Source of the DNA: JAJXWB01 sp047605445
GTDB taxonomy: Bacteria; Pseudomonadota; Alphaproteobacteria; Rhizobiales; Beijerinckiaceae
DNA length: 33,003 nucleotides
Direction: 5' to 3'
Assembly (NCBI GenBank): GCA_047605445.1
Contig: JASGFP010000032.1
Coordinates: forward strand, 1 to 33,003
This document shows positions 15,636 through 22,969 of the stretch, piece by piece; position 1 is the stretch's first letter, and each line of letters starts with the position of its first letter. The position numbers were made by a program, and so were the translations under genes. The notes beneath the pieces were generated by a model that had not been told where the DNA came from, searched no databases, and saw nothing but the letters and a program-made list of their open reading frames with translations.

Positions 15636-16934
15636 TCAGATGCCCTCGACGGCGGCGATCTCGATGCCGAAGCCCGACAGGCCGACGTAGTTCATCGGCG
15701 TCGAGGTGCGCAGCATGATCGAACGCACGCCGAGGTCGCGCAGGATTTGCGCGCCGAGGCCGACGTCCAGCCATTGCCGCGTGCGCCTGGCTTCGGAATC
15801 GTCCTCGCTCGCGCTCACGACATTCGCCGGAACGCCGGCCGTGCCGTCGCGCAGGTAGACGAGCACGCCGCGCCCTTCTTTCTTGAATCGCTCGAGCGTC
15901 CGGCGCAGCGTGTCCGAGGCGCCGAACACGTCGCTGAGAATGTCGGCGCGATGCAGGCGCGCCGGCACTTTCTTGCCGTCGCCGATCGCGCCGTGCACCA
16001 GCGCGAAATGCTGCACGGGATCGAACGGCGTCGTGTAGCAGTAGAGCGTCATCTCTCCGGCGAAAGTCTTCACCTGCCGCACGGCGACGCGCTCGACCAG
16101 CTTCTCGCGCGATTGCCGGTAGGCGATGAGATCGGCGACGGATATGCGCTTGAGATCGTGCTTCTGCGCAAAGTTTTCGATCTGCTTGCCGGCCATCACG
16201 GTGCCGTCGTCATTGGCGAGTTCGCAGATGACGCCGACCGGCGGCAGGCCCGCGAGCCGGCAGAGATCGACGGCGGCTTCCGTATGGCCGGACCGCATCA
16301 GCACGCCGCCCTCGCGCGCGATCAAGGGAAAGACATGGCCCGGCCGCACGAAATCGGCGGCGCCCATATTGCCGTTGGCGAGCGCCCGCACGGTATTGGC
16401 GCGCTGCTCGGCGGAAATGCCGGTGGTCAGACCGTGTTTCACATCGACGGAGACGGTGAAGGCCGTGCCGAGCGGCGCGTCGTTGGCGGCGACCATCGGC
16501 TGCAGATGCAACCGCCGCGCCTCGTCCAGCGGCAGGGGCGCGCAGACGATGCCGCAGCAATTGCGGATGATGAACGCCATTTTTTCGGGCGTGCAGAGCG
16601 AGGCGGCCATGATGAGGTCGCCCTCGTTCTCCCGGTCGTCGTCATCGGTCACGATCACGATCTCGCCGCGGGCGATGGCCTCGATCGCCTGGGCGACCGA
16701 TGCCGCCACATCGCGGGCAGGGGCCGTATCGGCGGTGTCCTCGACCGGCGCCGGAGTTCCCAGATAATCGCCGACGAGCTTGAGTTCGCGCACTTTCAGT
16801 TCGCGCTTGCCCTGCAGAAGCCGGGTGACCTGCGCGCGGTCGATGCCGAGCGCGTCCGCAAGCCCGGCCTGTGAAAGTCCAGGCTTTTCCAGCCCCTTCC
16901 TGATCCATTCCAGGATGTTAGATTGAGCCTGCAT
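15636..16934 (-). CDS. ribB: RibBX-type 3,4-dihydroxy-2-butanone-4-phosphate synthase with N-terminal HTH
   Basis: A 432-residue protein. Residues 5-60 form a Cro/CI-like helix-turn-helix (LSQAGLADALGIDRAQVTRL). Residues about 75-275 are a complete DHBP synthase (RibB), with DDDDRENEGD at 97-106, SGHTEA at 215-220 and GVICE at 234-238. It makes the four-carbon precursor of riboflavin. The C-terminal GTP cyclohydrolase II-like domain (about 281-430) has lost the three zinc cysteines (HSECLTGD is replaced by HRADILSD) and the QEGRG loop, so it should be inactive, as in the RibBX variant of Proteobacteria. GGAGG upstream of ATG 16934 includes the HTH in the protein. The HTH fusion is unusual and might confer self-regulation. 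Confidence 0.92.
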   Translation of the reverse strand: MQAQSNILEWIRKGLEKPGLSQAGLADALGIDRAQVTRLLQGKRELKVRELKLVGDYLGTPAPVEDTADTAPARDVAASVAQAIEAIARGEIVIVTDDDDRENEGDLIMAASLCTPEKMAFIIRNCCGIVCAPLPLDEARRLHLQPMVAANDAPLGTAFTVSVDVKHGLTTGISAEQRANTVRALANGNMGAADFVRPGHVFPLIAREGGVLMRSGHTEAAVDLCRLAGLPPVGVICELANDDGTVMAGKQIENFAQKHDLKRISVADLIAYRQSREKLVERVAVRQVKTFAGEMTLYCYTTPFDPVQHFALVHGAIGDGKKVPARLHRADILSDVFGASDTLRRTLERFKKEGRGVLVYLRDGTAGVPANVVSASEDDSEARRTRQWLDVGLGAQILRDLGVRSIMLRTSTPMNYVGLSGFGIEIAAVEGI

Positions 16935-16956
16935 GGGCGCCTCCGTGAGTCGATAT

Positions 16957-17727
16957 ATGAGATTTACGCAACACGCCGTCAAGCGTACTGTTGCGATTTT
17001 CGCCACGACGTTGTTCGTGGGTTGCGCCCATGCCGCGGGCGCGCCCGCGCCCGCCTGCGTGCCCGCGCACGTTGCTGACGCCGATTTCATGATCTGCGCC
17101 TTTGATCCGGCCGTCGCCGACATGCGTGTTTTCTGGAAGGACGCCGCGGGCGACGCCTATGGCGGGTTCGATCGGCTCGCGGCGGACATCGCGGCAAGGG
17201 GCGGCCGGCTCTTGTTCGCCATGAATGCGGGCATGTACCAGCCGGACCTGTCGCCGGTAGGCCTGCATGTCGAAAAAGGCGAGGAACTGCACCCGCTCAA
17301 TCGCAGGTCGGGCGGGGGCAATTTCGGCATGACGCCCAACGGCGTCTTCTGGCTGCGCGGAAAGACGGCGGGCGTGACCGAGACGCGGAAGTTCGCGGCG
17401 CAGAACATTCGGCCCGACTATGCGACGCAATCTGGACCGATGCTGGTCATCGGCGGCAAGATCCATCCGAAAATCCAGCCGGACGGCGTATCCGAAAAAA
17501 CGCGCAACGGCGTCGGCGTCTGCGACGACGGCTTCGTCCGCTTCATCATCGCGGACACGCCGGTGAATTTCTATACGTTCGCGACGATCTTCCTGTCGCT
17601 CAAGTGCAATGACGCGCTGTTTCTCGACGGATCGGTCTCGGCGCTCTATGCGCCCGATCTCAAGCGCAACGACGGATGGAAATCGATCGGGCCTATCGTG
17701 GGCGTCGTGGAAAGCCTGAAGAAATAG
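16957..17727 (+). CDS. Phosphodiester glycosidase family protein (NAGPA/DUF2233), exported
   Basis: A 256-residue protein with an N-terminal export signal (TVAIFATTLFVGCAHAAG; likely signal peptidase I cleavage). The NAGPA/DUF2233 domain follows, with conserved stretches FAMNAGMYQPDLSPVGLHVE (about 87-106), SGGGNFGMTPNGVFWL and DDGFVRFIIADTPVNFY, ending in the LFLDGSVSALYAP motif. Characterised relatives remove GlcNAc from phosphodiester-linked sugars. In bacteria the substrate is mostly unknown and may be an envelope glycan. I chose ATG 16957; GTG 16945 is possible and neither has a clear ribosome site. The ribB start is only 22 bases away on the other strand. It ends 4 bases from the convergent transglutaminase. 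Confidence 0.85.
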   Translation: MRFTQHAVKRTVAIFATTLFVGCAHAAGAPAPACVPAHVADADFMICAFDPAVADMRVFWKDAAGDAYGGFDRLAADIAARGGRLLFAMNAGMYQPDLSPVGLHVEKGEELHPLNRRSGGGNFGMTPNGVFWLRGKTAGVTETRKFAAQNIRPDYATQSGPMLVIGGKIHPKIQPDGVSEKTRNGVGVCDDGFVRFIIADTPVNFYTFATIFLSLKCNDALFLDGSVSALYAPDLKRNDGWKSIGPIVGVVESLKK

Positions 17728-17731
17728 CCGC

Positions 17732-18568
17732 TCAGGACGCTTTCACGCATACCAGGTGCGGCTGCTTGATCTCGTCCGTCCGCACCTTGAACGACTTGAG
17801 AATGTGCGGGCCGAACGAATTGATCATGGGAATGTCAGCCGCATCGCGTCCGCGCGCCACGAGGATGCGCCCGATCCGCGGCATGTTGTGGCGCGCGTCG
17901 AACGTGTGCCAGCCGCCTTCAAGATAGACCTCGAACCAGGCGTTGAAATCCATCGGCGCGGGATCCGGCGGCACGCCAATGTCGCCGAGATAGCCGTTGC
18001 AGTAACGCGCGGGAATATTCATCGCACGGCAGAGGGCGACCGCGAGATGCGTGAAATCGCGGCAAACGCCGACCCGTTCGGTGAAGGCGTCGTAAGCGGT
18101 GCGCGTCGATCGCGCCTGCCCGTAATCGAAGGTCAGATGGCCGTTCACAAAATCGCAGATGGCCTGCACGCGCGCCCAGCCGGGTTCGGTTCGCCCGAAA
18201 AGATCCCACGCGGTCTGGCTGAGAATGTCGGTTTCGACATAGCGGCTGCCCTGGAGGTAGACGAGCGTGTCGTCGGGCAGGCTGCCGACCGGAATCTCCC
18301 GCAATTGCGGGCGAACGGGATCCGGCTTGCCCGACGATTCGAATACGCCGCCGGCCGCAATGACCAGATCGCCCGCCGGCGCCACGAATCGCCGGCAGAT
18401 ATTTCCGAACGAGTCGCGGTAGGTCCGCGAGAATAGAAATGGGTTGGCGGCGAACGGCTGCTCGTCGACGACAGACGCCGACAGCGAAGGGTGGAGGTCG
18501 AGCTGGCAGATCATCGCGGTCGGGGCAGGGCAATGAACAGCGATTTCGTAGCCGAAGGAGATTTTCAT
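17732..18568 (-). CDS. Transglutaminase-like cysteine protease family protein
   Basis: A 278-residue cytoplasmic-looking protein with no signal peptide. Residues 1-110 form the N-terminal beta domain typical of bacterial transglutaminase-like proteins. The core (about 130-235) holds the triad Cys169 (RVGVCRDFTHLA), His221 (GGWHTFDARHN) and Asp224. Members cleave or join peptide or isopeptide bonds; the substrate is unknown. I chose ATG 18568 over the longer frame from 18604 because the family core begins at MKISFGYEIAV. A full EcfG-type promoter ends 35 bases upstream, so it is probably a general-stress gene. A small CGGGAG-GATT-CTCCCG hairpin (18582-18597) lies between promoter and start. 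Confidence 0.88.
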   Translation of the reverse strand: MKISFGYEIAVHCPAPTAMICQLDLHPSLSASVVDEQPFAANPFLFSRTYRDSFGNICRRFVAPAGDLVIAAGGVFESSGKPDPVRPQLREIPVGSLPDDTLVYLQGSRYVETDILSQTAWDLFGRTEPGWARVQAICDFVNGHLTFDYGQARSTRTAYDAFTERVGVCRDFTHLAVALCRAMNIPARYCNGYLGDIGVPPDPAPMDFNAWFEVYLEGGWHTFDARHNMPRIGRILVARGRDAADIPMINSFGPHILKSFKVRTDEIKQPHLVCVKAS

Positions 18569-18581
18569 GGACGGTCCGCCG

Positions 18582-18597
18582 CGGGAGGATTCTCCCG
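18582..18597. other. Small hairpin in the transglutaminase leader
   Basis: CGGGAG (18582-18587) and CTCCCG (18592-18597) form a perfect 6-bp stem with a GATT loop. It lies between the EcfG-type -10 element and the transglutaminase ATG, so it would sit in the 5' leader of that mRNA. No T tract follows it on either strand. It may affect translation or help separate aroC from the gene below. Confidence 0.4.
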
Positions 18598-18602
18598 GGG
18601 TC

Positions 18603-18628
18603 AACGCCGTGGACCGTGGACCGGTTCC
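18603..18628 (-). promoter_or_regulatory. Putative sigma-EcfG (general stress) promoter of the transglutaminase gene
   Basis: On the minus strand GGAAC (18628-18624) is followed after exactly 17 bases by CGTT (18606-18603), matching GGAAC-N17-CGTT. The CGTT is 35 bases before the transglutaminase ATG. The spacer contains a doubled GGTCCACGGTCCACGG. Confidence 0.75.
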
Positions 18629-18659
18629 GCCCGTTTCCTAGGCCGAACCGCTCAAAAAA

Positions 18660-19778
18660 TCAGCGTGTCTCGCTCGTGTGCGGCGGAGCTTCGCCCACCT
18701 GTCCGCGATGGCGCAGAAACTGGTCCGCCAGCACGCAGGCGACCATGGCCTCGCCGACCGGCACGGCGCGAATGCCGACGCAGGGGTCGTGGCGGCCCTT
18801 GGTGAGAATGTCGGCCTCGTGGCCCGCCCGGTCGATCGTGCGGCGCGGCGTGAGGATGGAGGACGTCGGCTTGACCGCGAAGCGCGCCACGATCGGCTGG
18901 CCGGTCGACAGGCCGCCCAGCACGCCGCCGGCATTGTTGGACAGGAAAAGCGGCTTGCCGTCGTTGCCCATGCGCATCTCGTCGGCGTTCTCCTCGCCGG
19001 TGAGTTCGGCGGAGGCGAAACCGGCGCCGATCTCGACGCCCTTCACCGCGTTGATCGTCATCAGCGCGCCGGCGATCTCGGAATCGATTTTCGCGTAGAT
19101 CGGCGCGCCCCAGCCTGCGGGAACGCCTTCCGCCACGATCTCGATGACGGCGCCGATGGAGGAGCCCGCCTTGCGGATTCCATCGAGATATTTCTCCCAT
19201 TCTTTCGCAGCGGTCGCGTCGGGGCAGAAGAAGGGATTGCGGTCCACCTCGTCCCAGTCCCAGCGGTTTCGGTCGATCTTGTGCGGGCCGATCTGCACGA
19301 GCGCGCCGCGCACGGAAACGCCGCCGATCGCTTTTCGCGCGACCGCGCCGGCCGCAACGCGCGAGGCGGTCTCGCGCGCAGATGAGCGCCCGCCGCCGCG
19401 ATAGTCGCGGATGCCGTATTTCGCCTCGTAGGTGAAATCGGCGTGGCCCGGGCGGAACTTGTCCTTGATGTCGGAATAATCCTTCGAGCGCTGGTCGACA
19501 TTCTCGATCAGGAGCGCGATCGGCGTGCCCGTCGTCACCTGCCGGCCCGAGGCTTCGTCGATGAACACGCCGGACAGTATCTTCACCTCATCCGGCTCCT
19601 GCCGCTGCGTGGTGAAGCGCGACTGGCCGGGGCGGCGCTTGTCGAGAAAGCCCTGGATGTCGGCTTCCTCCAGCGGGATCATCGGCGGGCAGCCGTCGAC
19701 CACGCAGCCGAGCGCTTTGCCATGGCTCTCGCCGAAGGTGGTGACGCGGAACAGATGGCCGAAAGTATTGTGCGACAT
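18660..19778 (-). CDS. aroC: Chorismate synthase
   Basis: A 372-residue protein of standard AroC length. The family signatures are present: GESHGKALGCVVDGCPP near residue 17, the second signature GGGRSSARETASRVAAGAVA near residues 130-150, and the RPGHADFTY segment. It converts 5-enolpyruvylshikimate-3-phosphate to chorismate using reduced FMN, the last step of the shikimate pathway in the cytoplasm. ATG 19778 has AAGG upstream and gives the typical MSHNTFGHLFRVTTFGESHG start. It is divergent from the sorbosone-dehydrogenase-like gene (125-base gap, no clear promoter seen). A flavin reductase lies further along, but a functional link is only speculation. Confidence 0.97.
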   Translation of the reverse strand: MSHNTFGHLFRVTTFGESHGKALGCVVDGCPPMIPLEEADIQGFLDKRRPGQSRFTTQRQEPDEVKILSGVFIDEASGRQVTTGTPIALLIENVDQRSKDYSDIKDKFRPGHADFTYEAKYGIRDYRGGGRSSARETASRVAAGAVARKAIGGVSVRGALVQIGPHKIDRNRWDWDEVDRNPFFCPDATAAKEWEKYLDGIRKAGSSIGAVIEIVAEGVPAGWGAPIYAKIDSEIAGALMTINAVKGVEIGAGFASAELTGEENADEMRMGNDGKPLFLSNNAGGVLGGLSTGQPIVARFAVKPTSSILTPRRTIDRAGHEADILTKGRHDPCVGIRAVPVGEAMVACVLADQFLRHRGQVGEAPPHTSETR

Positions 19779-19903
19779 GGCGAGCCTTGCGCCGCGCACC
19801 GCACGGCATGGCGCCTTGTGTCGCGCTTTGGCTCCATCGTCAAATTTGCGGCTGGCGGCCGGCCCCGCGAGCCCTAGCTTTTCAGGGGACAGGGGAGACG
19901 CTC

Positions 19904-21028
19904 GTGCGCAAGTCCATCGCCGCCATTCTCGCCGCTGGCGCGGTTTCCATCGCCGGCCCGACCATGGCGCGCGATTCCACGCCCGTGCCGCAGATTCTGG
20001 AAAATTTGAAGACGATCAGACTTCCCGAAGGCTTCTCGATCGGTCTCTACGCCGCAGGCCTGCCGGCCGCGCGCCAGATGGCATGGGGCGACAAGGGCGT
20101 GTTGTTCGTCGGGTCGATGGATGCCGGCGCCGTCTATGCGGTGACCGAGCGCGACGGCCAGCGCACGGCGAAGGCGATTCTGACCGGCCTGACGATGCCG
20201 ACGGGCCTCGCCTTCCGCGATGGCGCGCTCTACGTCGCCGCCGTCGATCGCATCCTGCGCTACGATGGCGCGGAGGATCGGCTCGACGCCATGCCGGAGC
20301 CGAAAGTCGTCTACGACGATTTGCCGTCGAGCCGCCATCACGGCTGGAAATATCTGACGTTCGACAAGGATGGCCGGCTGATATTCGGCGTCGGCGCGCC
20401 CTGCAACATCTGCGATCTGCCGAAGGGAACGGGTGAAGTGCGCCGGCTCGATCCGGCGAACGGCAAGGCCGAGACCATCGCGCGCGGCGTGCGCAATACG
20501 GTCGGCGCCGATATCGACCCGCGCTCGGGACGCGTCTGGTTCACCGAGAACGCGCGCGACCTGATGGGCGACGACATGCCCGCCGACAAACTCAACATGA
20601 TCGCCAGGGAAGGCGCGGACTACGGCTTTCCCTATTGCCACCAGGGCGACACGCCCGATCCCAAATTCGCCGGGGGACGCAAGTGCAGCGAGTTCGCTCC
20701 TCCCGTCGCCAATATCGGCGCCCATGTCGCGCCGCTCGGCATGAAGTTCTACACCGGCGCGCAATTTCCGGCGGACTATCGCAATTCGATCTTCATCGCC
20801 GAGCATGGCTCGTGGAACCGCTCGGTCTTCAGCGGCGGCCGCATCGTGCGCATCGTCGCGACGGCGGACGGCAAATTCCAGAAGGAAAAGGTCTTCGCCT
20901 CCGGCTTCCTGCAGGGGCCGCGCACCTATCTTGGGCGTCCGGTCGATGTGCTGCAGGACAAGGACGGCGCGCTGCTCGTCTCCGACGACTACGCCGGCGC
21001 GATCTATCGCATCGAGTACCGGAAATAG
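19904..21028 (+). CDS. PQQ-dependent sugar (sorbosone/glucose) dehydrogenase-like periplasmic protein
   Basis: A 374-residue exported protein. Residues 1-22 are a signal peptide (KSIAAILAAGAVSIAG, cleavage near TMA-RD). The rest is a six-bladed beta-propeller of the glucose/sorbosone dehydrogenase family, with recognisable pieces HHGWKYLTFDKDGRLIFGVG, RGVRNTVGADIDPRSG, GADYGFPYCHQGD and FIAEHGSWNRS. Such enzymes oxidise sugars or aldehydes in the periplasm with PQQ. Many relatives are uncharacterised, so PQQ use is likely but unproven. GTG 19904, with GGGGAG upstream, gives a clean signal peptide; the longer frame from 19787 does not. Cys pairs (APCNICD, FPYCHQGD) may form disulfides. Confidence 0.85.
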   Translation: MRKSIAAILAAGAVSIAGPTMARDSTPVPQILENLKTIRLPEGFSIGLYAAGLPAARQMAWGDKGVLFVGSMDAGAVYAVTERDGQRTAKAILTGLTMPTGLAFRDGALYVAAVDRILRYDGAEDRLDAMPEPKVVYDDLPSSRHHGWKYLTFDKDGRLIFGVGAPCNICDLPKGTGEVRRLDPANGKAETIARGVRNTVGADIDPRSGRVWFTENARDLMGDDMPADKLNMIAREGADYGFPYCHQGDTPDPKFAGGRKCSEFAPPVANIGAHVAPLGMKFYTGAQFPADYRNSIFIAEHGSWNRSVFSGGRIVRIVATADGKFQKEKVFASGFLQGPRTYLGRPVDVLQDKDGALLVSDDYAGAIYRIEYRK

Positions 21029-21102
21029 CGCAGCAGGAATCGGGTGGGCGACGCGCTGGCGCGAAGGCTAAGCATGCATCGTCACCTCCTTCGGAGCCTG
21101 CG

Positions 21103-21756
21103 ATGCACCGCCAGCAAAATCCCGCCATTCTCTATTTCGGCACGCCCGTCGTTCTCGTCAGCACGTTGAACGAGGACGGCTCGGCGAACCTCGCGCCCAT
21201 GTCCTCGATCTTCTGGCTCGGCTGGCGCTGCATGATCGGTCTCGCCGCACAATCGAAGACGACGCAGAACATAATTCGCACTGGCGAATGCGTCCTCAAC
21301 CTGCCTGACGATACGATGACCGGCGCCGTCAATCGCCTCGCGTTGACGACAGGCTCCGACCCCGTTCCCACGGGCAAGGCCACGCGTGGATACACGCATT
21401 GCGCCGACAAGTTCGCGCGCGCCGGTCTCACGCCGGACGAAGGCGCCATTGTCGGAGCGCCGCGCGTGCGCGAATGCCCGGTGCAACTCGAAACCAAACT
21501 GGAGGCGACGCACCAGATGGCCGTGAAGGACTGGCCTGGCGGCGCGCTGTGCCTCGAACTGCGCGTGCTGCGCACGCATATCCACGAGAGCATTCTGATG
21601 CAGGGCGAGACCGATCGCGTCGATCCCGATCTCTGGCGCCCGCTCATCATGAGCTTCCAGAAATTCTACGGGCTCGGGTCGCAGCTCGAACCGTCCGTGC
21701 TGGCGCAGGTGCCAGAGCGGCTGTATCGCACGCCGGACCATGTGAGCGCGGCGTAG
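21103..21756 (+). CDS. Flavin reductase family protein (FMN-binding split barrel)
   Basis: A 217-residue protein whose N-terminal two thirds form the FMN-binding split barrel of the flavin reductase family (PVVLVSTLNEDGSANLAPMS, then SIFWLGWRCMIGLAAQSKTT and ECVLNLPDD). Members bind FMN and either reduce it with NAD(P)H for a partner monooxygenase or act as oxidoreductases themselves; the partner is unknown. ATG 21103 has GGAG seven bases upstream. It follows the sorbosone-dehydrogenase-like gene by 74 bases on the same strand, so co-transcription is possible. A REP-like element lies just after the stop. Confidence 0.88.
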   Translation: MHRQQNPAILYFGTPVVLVSTLNEDGSANLAPMSSIFWLGWRCMIGLAAQSKTTQNIIRTGECVLNLPDDTMTGAVNRLALTTGSDPVPTGKATRGYTHCADKFARAGLTPDEGAIVGAPRVRECPVQLETKLEATHQMAVKDWPGGALCLELRVLRTHIHESILMQGETDRVDPDLWRPLIMSFQKFYGLGSQLEPSVLAQVPERLYRTPDHVSAA

Positions 21757-21761
21757 ACGCG

Positions 21762-21840
21762 TGTCATCCCGGCCATGTGGAAGCCGCCTTTTGACGACTT
21801 CGTCAGAAAGCGGATCGGCCTGCGGCCGTCCGGGATGACA
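21762..21840. repeat. REP-like palindromic element (TGTCATCCCGG family)
   Basis: The outer arms TGTCATCCCGGCC (21762-21774) and GGCC-GT-CCGGGATGACA (21824-21840) are near-perfect inverted copies. Inside them, CCGCCTTTTGAC and GTCAGAAAGCGG form a second imperfect stem, so the whole 79 bases can fold as one long hairpin. It sits between the convergent flavin reductase and ppk2 genes and differs in sequence from the element at 13008. Confidence 0.75.
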
Positions 21841-21848
21841 ATCCCCGC

Positions 21849-22868
21849 CTACCCGCGCTTCAGGTCCGGATGCACGGTCTTACCCAAAATCTGGCTGTCA
21901 CGGCCGATAACATGCTCGGTCGTGCCGACGATCAGCGGATCGGGCGCGCGCACGATGGAATGATCCTTGTTCGGATAGGGCAGGGATGACAGGAAATGCG
22001 ACATGCAGTTCACGCGCGCGCGCTTCTTGTCGTCGGATTTCACGATTGTCCAGGGCGCATCGGCCGTGTCCGTATAGAAGAACATCGCCTCTTTCGCCTC
22101 GGTGTATTCATCCCATTTACCGAGCGAGGCGCGGTCGATCGGCGAGAGCTTCCACTGCTTCAGGGGATCGTGCTCGCGGGATTCGAAGCGGCGCTTCTGT
22201 TCGTCGCGCGACACCGAGAACCAGTATTTGAACAGGCGGATCCCCGAGCGCACGATCATGCGCTCGATCTCCGGGCACTGACGCATGAACTCGAGATATT
22301 CGGACGGCGTGCAGAAGCCCATCACGCGTTCCACGCCCGCGCGATTGTACCAGGAGCGGTCGAACAGGCAGAGTTCGCCGGCGGCCGGGAACTGCTGGAT
22401 GTAGCGCTGGAAATACCATTGCGTCTTTTCGCGCTCTGTCGGCTTCTGCAGCGCGACGACGCGCGCGGTGCGCGGGTTGGTGTGCTCCATGAAACGCTTG
22501 ATCGTGCCGCCCTTGCCGGCGGCGTCGCGCCCCTCGAACAGCACCATGATCTTCTCGCCGCTCTCCTCGATCCAGCGCTGCGCCTTCAGCAATTCCTGCT
22601 GCAGCGCGATCATGTGCTCTTCGTAGGGTTTTACGCGCATACGCTGCGCGTAGGGATATTCGCCGCTCTCGAACAATTTGCGGATCACCACCGGGTCGTG
22701 GCGCATGGCGCCCACGCTCATGTGCTCCTGCGCATGGCCATCCTCGGCTTTGGCCGGTTTGTCCTTGGCCATGATGTCCTTCGAATTGTCGTTCCTGTCG
22801 GCCTTGCCGCTCGCAGCGGCGGCAACGACGCCGGCGGCTTGAACTTCCTTCGTTACATCGTGCGTCAT
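21849..22868 (-). CDS. ppk2: Polyphosphate kinase 2
   Basis: A 339-residue PPK2 family enzyme that moves phosphate between polyphosphate and nucleotides in the cytoplasm. The first 50 or so residues are a variable, low-complexity extension. The catalytic core has Walker A FEGRDAAGKGGT (111-122), Walker B LCLFDRSWYNRAGVE (167-180) and the lid region EYLEFMRQCPEIERMI. The overall pattern resembles single-domain class I enzymes that regenerate ATP or GTP from diphosphates, but class cannot be settled by eye. GGGAGG lies seven bases before ATG 22868. It is downstream of the NRPS gene with a 101-base gap on the same strand, so it may share its message or have its own promoter. Confidence 0.93.
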   Translation of the reverse strand: MTHDVTKEVQAAGVVAAAASGKADRNDNSKDIMAKDKPAKAEDGHAQEHMSVGAMRHDPVVIRKLFESGEYPYAQRMRVKPYEEHMIALQQELLKAQRWIEESGEKIMVLFEGRDAAGKGGTIKRFMEHTNPRTARVVALQKPTEREKTQWYFQRYIQQFPAAGELCLFDRSWYNRAGVERVMGFCTPSEYLEFMRQCPEIERMIVRSGIRLFKYWFSVSRDEQKRRFESREHDPLKQWKLSPIDRASLGKWDEYTEAKEAMFFYTDTADAPWTIVKSDDKKRARVNCMSHFLSSLPYPNKDHSIVRAPDPLIVGTTEHVIGRDSQILGKTVHPDLKRG

Positions 22869-22969
22869 CCGTCAGCCTCCCGACATGAAATCGTCACGGA
22901 GACTGGCTTCCGGGTCAATACGCCGCCTTGATCGGCCTCAACGGATTCTCAGAAAGTCGGCGGCGGAGC

